Below are positions 30,311 to 37,899 of a DNA stretch of 64,000 nucleotides, piece by piece. The translations under genes were made by a program, and so were the position numbers. The notes below the pieces were generated by a model. It was not told where the DNA came from, searched no databases, and saw only the letters and a list, made by a program, of their open reading frames with translations. The stretch is from Paraburkholderia fungorum (GTDB lineage Bacteria; Pseudomonadota; Gammaproteobacteria; Burkholderiales; Burkholderiaceae), in the NCBI RefSeq assembly GCF_900099835.1, contig NZ_FNKP01000001.1, forward strand, positions 2,604,001 to 2,668,000, written 5' to 3'. Every line of letters starts with the position of its first letter. Within the stretch, counting starts at the first letter, position 1.

Positions 30311-30338
30311 TTGACGCGCCCGGCCAGCGCTCTATGCT
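30311..30338 (+). promoter_or_regulatory. Candidate sigma70 promoter of the lactate permease gene
   Basis: TTGACG (30311-30316), 16-base spacer, TATGCT (30333-30338). It lies about 150 bases before the start codon at 30487 and just downstream of the direct repeats. Confidence 0.5.
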
Positions 30339-30486
30339 TCGAAAGTCACACACAGTATCTGCTTAAAAACGACGCGATTCCCCGTGCGCGTCGAGGATGC
30401 TCATCCACACTGCCATCGCGACGCGCCCTGCCCAGCGTAGCTCCGCGTCGATTCGGATAACAACGAACAACAACGAAGGAGACGTG

Positions 30487-32085
30487 ATGTTTCACCAACT
30501 ACTCACTCCTGTCGGCAACTCGCTACTGCCGTCGTTTCTCGTCGCTGCCCTTCCCATCTTCGTCGTGCTGCTTCTGCTCGGCTGGGCCCGCAGACCGGCC
30601 TGGCAGGCGTCGCTCGCCGGATTGATCGTCGGCCTGGTGGTCGCCGTTTTCGTGTGGCAGTTTCCGGTCGGGCTCGCGATCAACTCGGTATTCGCGGGTG
30701 CGGTGTTCGCGTGCTGGCCGGTCATGTGGATCGTGTTCACAGCGATTCTGCTCTACAACATCGCTCAGCGCTCGGGGCGCTTCGCGGCCTTCCGCATGTG
30801 GATGATCGACAATCTGCCGAACGACCGGCGCGTCGTGCTGGTCGTGATCGGCTTCTCGTTCGGCGCGCTGCTCGAAGGGATTTCCGGTTTCGGCACGCCG
30901 GTCGCGATCACCAGTTCGCTGCTGATCCTGCTTGGCTTTCCCACGCTCGAAGCACTCACGTTCACGCTGATCTTCAACACCGCGCCAGTCGCCTTCGGCG
31001 CGCTCGGCGTGCCGATTACCGTGCTCGGCGCGGTCACGCATCTGCCGTCCGATCAGCTCGCCAAAATGGTCGGCCGTCAGTTGCCGTTCTTCGCGTTCCT
31101 GCTGCCGTTCTACGTGATCGGCGTGTACGCGGGATTTCGCAACATGCTGCGCGTGTGGCCGGTGCTGCTGGTGTCGGGTGCGAGCTTCGCGCTGACCCAG
31201 TTCGTCGCGTCGAATTACGTGAACTACAGCCTGACCGACGTGCTGTCGTCGATGGTGTCGCTGATCCTGACCATCGCGTTCCTGCGCGTCTGGAAACCCG
31301 CCACCGATCCAAAGTTCGCGATCAACATCGACCGTGTGGGTGAAGTGCGCGGGAAGATCGGCGGAGCGCAGGGCTGGTATCCGTGGATCATCGTGTCGGT
31401 CGTCGTGATCATCTGGACGGTGGCGAAGGTGTTCACGATCGGCGATATCAAGGTGCCGTGGCCCGGCCTCGACAAAGCGGTGTTCATCACGCTGTACAAC
31501 ACGCCGTACGGCGCGATCTGGGACTTCCAGCCGCTTGCCACGGGCACCGCAATCCTGGTCGCGGCGCTCATCACGACAGCCGTAGTCGGCCTGAGCGCGG
31601 GTGAATTCGTCAAGGCCATCGGCGATACGTGGGTACAGACGCGGATCGCCATTCTCACGGTGGCGACGATCGTCGGCCTCGCCTATCTGATGAATTACTC
31701 GGGACTGACCTACACGCTGGGGCTCGGCGTGGCGTCGGTCGGACCGTTCTTTCCGCTGGTGTCGGCGTTCCTCGGCTGGGTCGCGGTGTTCCTGTCCGGC
31801 AGCGATACGTCGGGCAATGCGCTGTTCGGCAATCTGCAGGTGGTCGCGGCCAACCAGCTCAATCTCAATCCTGTACTAATGGCGGCCACCAATTCGTCGG
31901 GCGGCGTGATGGGCAAGATGATCTCGCCGCAGAACATCTCGACCGGCGTGGCGACCACCGAACTCAAGGGCAAGGAAGGCGTCGTGTTCGCGAAAACCTT
32001 CAAGCACTCGATTCTGTTGACGGTGCTGCTCGGCGTGCTGGTCTGGCTGCAGCAGAATTATCTGCAATGGATGATTCCGCACTAA
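30487..32085 (+). CDS. lldP: L-lactate permease (LctP family)
   Basis: A 532-residue inner-membrane carrier with about 12 to 14 spans. Family blocks include GWARRPAWQASLAGLIVG, LLEGISGFGTPVAITSSLL, FNTAPVAFGALGVPITVLG, FLGWVAVFLSGSDTSGNALFGNLQ and ATNSSGGVMGKMISPQNIS. It imports L-lactate, D-lactate or glycolate with protons. The start follows GAAGGAGACG. No lactate dehydrogenase gene adjoins it. Confidence 0.95.
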   Translation: MFHQLLTPVGNSLLPSFLVAALPIFVVLLLLGWARRPAWQASLAGLIVGLVVAVFVWQFPVGLAINSVFAGAVFACWPVMWIVFTAILLYNIAQRSGRFAAFRMWMIDNLPNDRRVVLVVIGFSFGALLEGISGFGTPVAITSSLLILLGFPTLEALTFTLIFNTAPVAFGALGVPITVLGAVTHLPSDQLAKMVGRQLPFFAFLLPFYVIGVYAGFRNMLRVWPVLLVSGASFALTQFVASNYVNYSLTDVLSSMVSLILTIAFLRVWKPATDPKFAINIDRVGEVRGKIGGAQGWYPWIIVSVVVIIWTVAKVFTIGDIKVPWPGLDKAVFITLYNTPYGAIWDFQPLATGTAILVAALITTAVVGLSAGEFVKAIGDTWVQTRIAILTVATIVGLAYLMNYSGLTYTLGLGVASVGPFFPLVSAFLGWVAVFLSGSDTSGNALFGNLQVVAANQLNLNPVLMAATNSSGGVMGKMISPQNISTGVATTELKGKEGVVFAKTFKHSILLTVLLGVLVWLQQNYLQWMIPH

Positions 32086-32413
32086 CCGTGGGCGGTGCGT
32101 GCGGCGGGTTCGGCCCTCTCTGAAAGGCCCCCGCTACGTACGCACTGCTGCAAAATAACTCACGATTTTCCAGGTACGCGCCCTCGGAGATTGGGCGCAA
32201 CACCTCTGCGCAATGCATTTGATCGTAATTTTTCTCACATCAGCGTGAGAATTGCTCGCTTTGCAACCGAACCGCCGCAGCCTACGATCACGATTAGCCA
32301 ACGTCCCCTCATCTCCCGAAACTTGCCGTTTCATTCCAGACTGAAACGTTTCGCGTAGTCGCGCTGTTACGATGCGCGGGCGTCTCGACTCAACCGTGCG
32401 CGGCGCCACCTCA
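32086..32413 (+). other. Intergenic region with a palindrome upstream of the DMT gene
   Basis: Between the lactate permease and the DMT gene lies a perfect 7-6-7 palindrome TTCTCAC-ATCAGC-GTGAGAA at 32232-32251, preceded by an A/T-rich stretch. It resembles a regulator binding site. No ORF or RNA gene is evident. Confidence 0.45.
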
Positions 32414-33340
32414 ATGAAACCTGCCAATCTCGTCCAACTGTTGATTCTCGCTGCCCTGTGGGGCGCGTCGTTCCTGTTTATCCGCGTCGGCGTGACCGAC
32501 TTCGGCGTCGCCCCGCTGATGGCGCTGCGAGTCGGCATCGGCGCACTCTTTCTGCTGATCGTGCTGCTCGCGCGACGCCCGCTCAGGCAATCGGCGACGA
32601 TCCTGCGCACGCACGCGTTCCCGCTGCTGGTGGTCGGCATTCTGAATTCGGCGGCGCCATTCTGCCTGTTCGCGTATGCCGAGTTGACGCTATCGGCGGG
32701 CGTTACGTCCGTGATCAACGCGACCACGCCGCTGTGGGGCGGACTGGTCGCCTTTCTCTGGCTGCGTGACCGGTTGAGCGCAATGCGTACGCTCGGTCTG
32801 GTGATCGGTTTCCTCGGCGTACTGATGCTGGTCTGGGACCAGATCGCCGCGCCAAACGGCTCCGCCGCCACGCCGACGACCACCGCGCTCGCTGCCGCCG
32901 CCGCGCTCGGCGCGACGCTGCTGTACGGCATCGCTGCCAACTACACCAAGCGCTACCTGACCGGCGTCGATGCGTTGACCGTCGCCGCCGGCACGATGAC
33001 CGGCGCAACGATCGTGCTGCTGCCGCTCGCGGTGATTTTCTGGCCGTCCGCGCCGGTGTCGCTGCATGCGTGGGGCGCGGTGATCGCGCTCGGCGTCGCC
33101 TGCACGGGCGTTGCGTACATGCTGTTCTTCCACCTGATCGCGGTAATCGGACCGGCGCGCGCGATTACCGTGACCTTCGTGATTCCGATCTTCGGGATTC
33201 TGTGGGGCGCGCTGTTCCTCGGCGAAGGCGTGTCGCCCGGCATGCTGCTCGGCTGCGGCGTGATTCTGGTCGGCACCGCGCTCGCTACCGGCGTAGTCAA
33301 ACGTCTGCCGGGGATCGGCACGCGCCACGCCGATACCTGA
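32414..33340 (+). CDS. EamA-family DMT exporter
   Basis: A 308-residue inner-membrane protein with ten predicted spans in two EamA repeats (AALWGASFLFIRVGVTDFG at the start; ITVTFVIPIFGILWGALFLGEGVSP in the second half). It is an exporter of unknown metabolite. Start ATG at 32414; the open frame goes 14 codons further upstream without a ribosome site. It shares the fold with the gene at 23691-24620 but is not a recent duplicate. Confidence 0.88.
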   Translation: MKPANLVQLLILAALWGASFLFIRVGVTDFGVAPLMALRVGIGALFLLIVLLARRPLRQSATILRTHAFPLLVVGILNSAAPFCLFAYAELTLSAGVTSVINATTPLWGGLVAFLWLRDRLSAMRTLGLVIGFLGVLMLVWDQIAAPNGSAATPTTTALAAAAALGATLLYGIAANYTKRYLTGVDALTVAAGTMTGATIVLLPLAVIFWPSAPVSLHAWGAVIALGVACTGVAYMLFFHLIAVIGPARAITVTFVIPIFGILWGALFLGEGVSPGMLLGCGVILVGTALATGVVKRLPGIGTRHADT

Positions 33341-33473
33341 ACAGCCACGCTTTTCCGCGCGACGCCTCCCCGGCGTCGCCGGCTTCAGTCCCCCGAAGTT
33401 TCATCGACCTTCGTGGTTTCCGTGGCCGCTTCTGGTGGCCGCCCCCACTCCCCCAGTCGCAAACTCCCGCCAC

Positions 33474-33509
33474 AAAAAAAATAGCCCGCACTCCAATCGG
33501 AGTGCGGGC
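33474..33509 (-). terminator. Rho-independent terminator of the candidate small RNA
   Basis: Eleven-pair perfect stem GCCCGCACTCC / GGAGTGCGGGC (33484-33509) with a four-base loop. On the minus strand it is followed by TA and eight T, so it is oriented for a minus-strand transcript. No annotated minus-strand gene ends here. Confidence 0.88.
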
Positions 33510-33681
33510 GAAACCGTCGCCCTACGAGGATAGGCGACGGGGCCACCGGGGCCGCGCGCAACGCGCGCAGGCCAACATCGGGTACGGCACCGGCTGGTCG
33601 GCCGCTGCCAGAAATGCCTGGGAACCGTTTGAGCGCGGATTCGCTGCAAACTCAGGTCGGCTGATTCAATCCGGCCCCATG
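33474..33681 (-). ncRNA. Candidate sigma54-dependent small RNA
   Basis: The minus strand carries a strong sigma54-type promoter (33692-33707) with a predicted start near 33681 and a Rho-independent terminator ending at about 33474. The roughly 205-base transcript holds no convincing ORF: the longest starts with ATG are 4 and 18 codons. It folds into GC-rich hairpins, including CCGTCGCC/GGCGACGG (33514-33540) and the terminator stem. Promoter, upstream IHF site, repeats and terminator together argue for a regulated non-coding RNA. A very small peptide gene is the alternative. Confidence 0.6.
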
Positions 33682-33691
33682 AGTCTTTAAA

Positions 33692-33707
33692 AGCAGCTTG
33701 TGTGCCA
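33692..33707 (-). promoter_or_regulatory. Sigma54 (-24/-12) promoter
   Basis: Read on the minus strand: TGGCACACAAGCTGCT. This matches TGGCACR-N4-TTGCW at all but one position, with ten bases between the GG and GC doublets as sigma54 requires. The preceding AAAC also fits the extended consensus. The nearest minus-strand protein gene downstream in this direction is far beyond a terminator, so it is not placed to drive one. Confidence 0.72.
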
Positions 33708-33735
33708 GTTTCGAAAAATTCTCAGGATATTTTAT

Positions 33736-33748
33736 TAACCCATTGATT
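33736..33748 (-). promoter_or_regulatory. IHF-type binding site
   Basis: On the minus strand AATCAATGGGTTA is an exact match to WATCAA-N4-TTR. It lies about 29 bases upstream of the -24 element within an A/T-rich stretch, where IHF bends DNA to bring an activator to sigma54 polymerase. Confidence 0.55.
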
Positions 33749-33818
33749 TTTATGAGAATTTATCTTTAAGGCAGAGAACGAAACGAGGGGAATTGAGGCG
33801 CTTAGGAAGGTTTTGAAA

Positions 33819-33877
33819 GTTACGTCACCGGGGTAACGTCACGTTACGTACGCCGCACAGAGCGGCGATACGTAACG
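33819..33877. promoter_or_regulatory. Repeated TTACGT/ACGTAA words, candidate enhancer sites
   Basis: GTTACGTCAC (33819-33828) and GTAACGTCAC (33833-33842) are near-identical, and a long palindrome with CGTTACGTA (33842-33850) and TACGTAACG (33869-33877) follows, with an inner CGCCGC/GCGGCG stem. The cluster is 110-170 bases upstream of the sigma54 promoter, the usual place for activator binding. Confidence 0.45.
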
Positions 33878-33898
33878 ACGATTCACGCGAATCGCATA

Positions 33899-34066
33899 TC
33901 AAACACGACGAGCCGGCCACTTCGCGCGCGAGTGAGCGCCGTGGACATCCCGTGCCAGCAATCTCGCCGGCTTCCGCGATTCGCGCGGATTCAATGCTGC
34001 GCCGCACACGAGCGCGAGGACGAGGAGACTCGCCGCCCACATCCAGTAAGGGATCACGTCGAACAT
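33899..34066 (-). CDS. Possible 55-residue small membrane protein
   Basis: Starts MFDVIPYWMWAASLLVLALV, a clear single membrane span, then a basic polar tail ending WPARRV. A GGAG site precedes the ATG at 34066. Upstream, TTGACA (34111-34106 on the minus strand) and TAACCT (34090-34085) make a partial promoter with a short 15-base spacer. I recognise no family. It lies between bamC's terminator and the candidate small RNA. Confidence 0.4.
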   Translation of the reverse strand: MFDVIPYWMWAASLLVLALVCGAALNPRESRKPARLLARDVHGAHSRAKWPARRV

Positions 34067-34143
34067 GGCCAACTCCGCTGGTTCAGGTTAGTACCGCTCA
34101 GCGGGTGTCAAGCAAAACACGTGCGCGTTTCGTGCGGCCATAA

Positions 34144-34177
34144 AAAAACCGTCCGGGATATATCCCGGACGGTTTTT
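34144..34177 (-). terminator. Terminator after bamC (works in both directions)
   Basis: A perfect palindrome of 17 pairs with core ACCGTCCGGGA / TCCCGGACGGT, flanked by A and T runs on both sides. It lies about 75 bases past the bamC stop. Confidence 0.9.
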
Positions 34178-34252
34178 CGTGACTGCGATTCTGGCTGACG
34201 GAGCCTCGTCACCAAGGCAAAAACGCCGAAGCCTCGCTGCCAGTGGCCTCGC

Positions 34253-35482
34253 TCAGTGCAGCTGATCGACCATCAGACTCATGATCTGCTTGGCCTGCGA
34301 GCTTTCGTCGATCGCACCCTTGTCGTCGACCACTGCGACACGCGTCTGGTCAGGCGTCACCGCGCGCACATTCACGCGATATTGCTTGGCAACTTTTTCC
34401 TTCTTGCCGTGGAAAACCTGGTTCCAGAAGCCCTGTTCCGCCGACGACAGATCCTTCGGATCGACGTAACGGACGAAATAGAGACCACGGCTCAGATCGC
34501 GGTCGTCGACCGTGAAATTGCTGCGGTCGAGCGCGAGGCCCACACGCAACCATGCGCGATCGTACGGCTCGCCGAGCGTGACTTCGGTCGACGTCACCTG
34601 CGCCGGCTGATTACCCGCGTCCAGATCCGGGATGGGTTGCTGTGCCGACAGCGACACGTTGCGCGCCGCGTTAGCAGCCGCCGCCGAGTTGGCACCCGCC
34701 GCCGCGTTCGGCGCGACCTGCGCACCGGCCGGCGACAGAACGGCGTTCTGCGTATCGCCCGACGCGCGCGAATCGGCTTGCGACAGCGCCACCATCAGGC
34801 GCTTCAGGTATTCCTGCTCGAGGCCCGGATCATTCGGCTTCGGTTCCCACTTGCTCGAATCGTTGTTCGTACCGGTGAGCGCTTCGCGCATACCTTTCTG
34901 GCTGACGAACACGTACGTGCCGCCGTTGGGCGCCGCTTCGAGGCGCGTGCGGTACTTGTTGCGCTCCGACGTGACGTAGCTCGTGCCCATCGCCTTGGAC
35001 AGCGTGTTGCGGAGCAGGCCGTCATTGATCTGCGCGTGCGACTCGTTCCAGTCGGTTTCCATCACGCCCTTGTCGCGCTGGTCGACCACCAGCAGGAAGC
35101 CTTGCTCCTGCCAGAAACGGCGAATCTGCGCCCACGCCTGTTCGGGCGATTTATTGTCGATGACGAGCCAGCTTTCCGTGCCGTCACGCTGGATGTGCAT
35201 GTTGCTGACCTGCGGGACCACCGTCAGCGTGTTGCTGCCGGCCGGCGCCTGCGCCTGAACCTGCTTGAGCGCGGACAGCGAGGTTTCGCCGCCTTGCGGG
35301 GGCAACGAACGCTGATCGGACGTCTCGTCGATCATGTTCGGCGGAACGGCAAGCGACACCTGCTTGGATTTGGAGTCGCTCTTGTAGTCGATTTTGGTCG
35401 GCGACGAAGTACCGCAGCCGGCGACCAGCCCGCCCGCCATCAGCATTACTGCGAACCGCTTGGTAAGACGAAGATCAGTCAT
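34253..35482 (-). CDS. bamC: Outer membrane assembly lipoprotein BamC
   Basis: A 409-residue outer-membrane lipoprotein, part of the BAM complex that inserts beta-barrel proteins. Signal peptide and lipobox LVAGC put the lipidated Cys at 23. The unstructured N-terminal segment PPNMIDETSDQRSLPP is followed by two helix-grip domains (SWLVIDNKSPEQAWAQIRRFWQEQGF and TLGEPYDRAWLRVGLALDRSNFTVDDRDLSRGLYFVRY). An Ala/Asn-rich linker (about 250-280) joins them. In many betaproteobacteria bamC follows dapA; here no such gene precedes it. Confidence 0.93.
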   Translation of the reverse strand: MTDLRLTKRFAVMLMAGGLVAGCGTSSPTKIDYKSDSKSKQVSLAVPPNMIDETSDQRSLPPQGGETSLSALKQVQAQAPAGSNTLTVVPQVSNMHIQRDGTESWLVIDNKSPEQAWAQIRRFWQEQGFLLVVDQRDKGVMETDWNESHAQINDGLLRNTLSKAMGTSYVTSERNKYRTRLEAAPNGGTYVFVSQKGMREALTGTNNDSSKWEPKPNDPGLEQEYLKRLMVALSQADSRASGDTQNAVLSPAGAQVAPNAAAGANSAAAANAARNVSLSAQQPIPDLDAGNQPAQVTSTEVTLGEPYDRAWLRVGLALDRSNFTVDDRDLSRGLYFVRYVDPKDLSSAEQGFWNQVFHGKKEKVAKQYRVNVRAVTPDQTRVAVVDDKGAIDESSQAKQIMSLMVDQLH

Positions 35483-35929
35483 GTTCGGGGAATCCTTCCG
35501 CTACGTACGCCACGGCAAGTTTCCGTGGATCAACCCAACATTTTACCGATCCCGGCGGGTCATGTGCAAAAACCGGGGTTTGTCGGCGAAATGAGTCGCG
35601 TCGGGGACGGCCGGGACGCGCTGTGGCGCGGCATCCGGCACGGTATCGGCGGATTTCTTCCACGCCATTTTCCGACGACGAACACCCCCTGCTTATTGCT
35701 CCACGAGCCCCTCCCCGATCCGCGGATTTAACATTTCCAGACATTTCCCAAATAGCTGTAGGACTAGTAAGAAAATTCAGCGTAAGCGTTGTTTTAAAAC
35801 GGACTTCCCGATTCCGCCGCAGGTCGTTTTTGAGATCGGCATACCCCCGGAGAGGCGCACCAGGTAACGATCTGGACGCCTCGCTGCTATCTTGAATTCA
35901 CCCTTTCAACCACTGTGAGCGGCCTCATC
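35483..35929. other. Divergent intergenic region between bamC and DUF2844 gene
   Basis: About 450 bases with promoters for both sides expected. Open frames here lack coding character. An A/T-rich stretch at 35745-35805 may hold promoter elements. I see no repeat or RNA structure I would defend. Confidence 0.4.
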
Positions 35930-36442
35930 ATGAAATCCATCGACCTTCCCAGATTCTCCCTTTCGACCGCCTTCGCCGCGACCTTCATCGCACTTGCCAC
36001 GCTGACTGCCAGTCGCCCTGCGCGTGCGGAACTGGACGGCGCGATGCCGGCCCAGACCACCCGAACTGTTCAGGCGACTACAGCGTCCCAGCCCTCCGCC
36101 TCCATGGTGCAACCGACCCTGATGAACGGCGCGATCCGCCTGCGCACGCTGACCGACGCCGGCGGCACGACCCTCAACGAGTACGCGACGAGCACGGGCC
36201 GGATCGTCGCCTACACATGGGAAGGGCCGACCATGCCGGATCTGCGCGCACTGCTGGGCGGCTACAACGCGTCCTATCTCGCGGGCGCGGCGGCAGCGCC
36301 GGCGGACAGCAACCTGCATTCGTCGAGGGTCGTCCGTTCCGACGTGATCGTGGAATCCGGTGGCCCGATGCGCGGTTATGTGGGCCGGGCGTGGCTGCCT
36401 GCGGCCTTGCCGCCCGGCGTCGCCATCGACGATCTCCAGTAA
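35930..36442 (+). CDS. DUF2844 secreted protein
   Basis: A 170-residue exported protein. The signal peptide ends SRPARA-EL. The mature part has GAIRLRTLTDAGGTTLNEYATSTGRIVAYTWEGPTMPDLRALLGGY and a C-terminal RSDVIVESGGPMRGYVGRAWLP block, both typical of DUF2844. It ends 28 bases before the DUF3443 gene; the two families are commonly adjacent in Burkholderia, so they probably act together. Given my reading of the partner as an aspartic protease, it could be its substrate, inhibitor or chaperone; that is speculation. Confidence 0.85.
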   Translation: MKSIDLPRFSLSTAFAATFIALATLTASRPARAELDGAMPAQTTRTVQATTASQPSASMVQPTLMNGAIRLRTLTDAGGTTLNEYATSTGRIVAYTWEGPTMPDLRALLGGYNASYLAGAAAAPADSNLHSSRVVRSDVIVESGGPMRGYVGRAWLPAALPPGVAIDDLQ

Positions 36443-36470
36443 CCCGCTGTGCCACCTGGACACCATTGCC

Positions 36471-37787
36471 ATGACAGACCATCAAGCAACCCATTCCGCA
36501 GCCCAGCTGCACACCCTGCTCCTCGTCTGCGCGATCCTCGCCGGTTGCGGCGGCGGAGGGGGCGGAGACGGCACGGTCGCAAGCGCTTCTCCGAACACAT
36601 CGGCGTCTTCCACGACACCCGCGAGCGGTGCGGGCACGTCCGTCACTTCAGGCCTATCCGGCACGGCAGGCGCGCCGCCGGCCAGTTCGTCCCCGAGCGT
36701 GCCGCAATCGACCATAGCCAATATCCAGCCGATCTCGGTGACCACAGCCCCCGGCCTGACCCGCAACATGCTGACGACGAGCGTCACCGTCTGCCAGTCC
36801 GGCACCAGCAACTGCGCGACGATCGACGATATTCAGGTCGACACCGGCTCGAACGGTCTGCGGATTCTGGCCTCGGCGCTGCCGGCGAGTCTCGCGCTCC
36901 CCGCCATCAGTTCGGGCAGCGGCGTCACCGGCGAGTGCGCCGTGTTCGGCGGCGGCTATGCGTGGGGAGCCGTGCGCAGCGCGGACGTGCGCATGGCAGG
37001 CCAGGTCGCCGCATCGCTGCCGATTCATGTGATCTCCGATCCCACAGTGCCCACCGTTCCCGCCGATTGCGCGAGTTCCGGGCCGGCCATGCTGCAGCTG
37101 TCAACCCTGCGCGCCAACGGCATTCTCGGCATCGGCCTGTTCGCGACCGACTGCGGCAGCGGTTGCGCAGCGACCGCGCTGCCGCGCTGGTACTACAGGT
37201 GCGACGCGAGCGGCGCCTGCACCGCCAGCACGCAGTCGCTGGCGCAGCAGGTGACCAATCCGGTCGGCCGCTTCCCGCTCGATAACAACGGCGTCGTGAT
37301 CGACCTGCCGGCCATCGCCGACGCGGGCGCCGCCAGCGTGACCGGATCGCTGACTTTCGGCATCGACACCCAGGCGAACAACACGCTGGGCGCCGCCAGC
37401 GTCATCAGGACGAATGCCTCGAACGGCTACATCACCACGAACGCGGCGGGCTACACGAACACCTATAGCTACATCGACAGCGGCTCGAACGGCATCTTCT
37501 TCCGCAACAGCCAACTGCCGCAATGTGGCTACTGGTACTGCCCCGCCTCTGCGCAGGCGACGACCGCCACGATTTCCGGCAGGGACGGCGCGTCGAGCAC
37601 CCTTTCGTTCTCGATCGCCAACGCAAGCTCACTGTTCGCGTCGTCGAATAACGCGTTCAACAACCTCGCCGGGGTTGCCAGCCGAAGCTTCGGCTGGGGC
37701 TTGCCCTTCTTCTTCGGACGACGCGTCTACACCGCCATCGCCGGGCGCGAAACATCGGCCGGACAGGGACCCTACTACGCGTTCTAG
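36471..37787 (+). CDS. DUF3443 lipoprotein, probably a pepsin-like aspartic protease
   Basis: A 438-residue lipoprotein (lipobox LAGC followed by a Gly run). Two aspartic-protease signatures are visible: IQVDTGSNGLRI with Asp124, and SYIDSGSNGIFF with Asp336. Their 212-residue separation is close to the pepsin value, and between them ANGILGIGLFATDCG recalls the pepsin GILGL block. There are many Cys residues, consistent with an oxidised extracytoplasmic protein. The family is catalogued only as unknown function as far as I know. It is translated just after DUF2844. Confidence 0.82.
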   Translation: MTDHQATHSAAQLHTLLLVCAILAGCGGGGGGDGTVASASPNTSASSTTPASGAGTSVTSGLSGTAGAPPASSSPSVPQSTIANIQPISVTTAPGLTRNMLTTSVTVCQSGTSNCATIDDIQVDTGSNGLRILASALPASLALPAISSGSGVTGECAVFGGGYAWGAVRSADVRMAGQVAASLPIHVISDPTVPTVPADCASSGPAMLQLSTLRANGILGIGLFATDCGSGCAATALPRWYYRCDASGACTASTQSLAQQVTNPVGRFPLDNNGVVIDLPAIADAGAASVTGSLTFGIDTQANNTLGAASVIRTNASNGYITTNAAGYTNTYSYIDSGSNGIFFRNSQLPQCGYWYCPASAQATTATISGRDGASSTLSFSIANASSLFASSNNAFNNLAGVASRSFGWGLPFFFGRRVYTAIAGRETSAGQGPYYAF

Positions 37788-37899
37788 CCGCGCCATCGCC
37801 TTCCACGCGGAAAATTCGCAAATTCGTCGAAGCGGAAATTCTGGTGTCCTGAGGCTGCGATAATCGCGGGCTTTTCGACCGACCTGATTTTGGTTAGTC

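Noticed and set aside
33401..33649. Minus-strand open frame of 82 codons across the candidate small RNA
   Set aside because: It runs through the terminator hairpin, has no ribosome site, and its residues (Arg, Pro, Gly rich) look like GC-driven noise.
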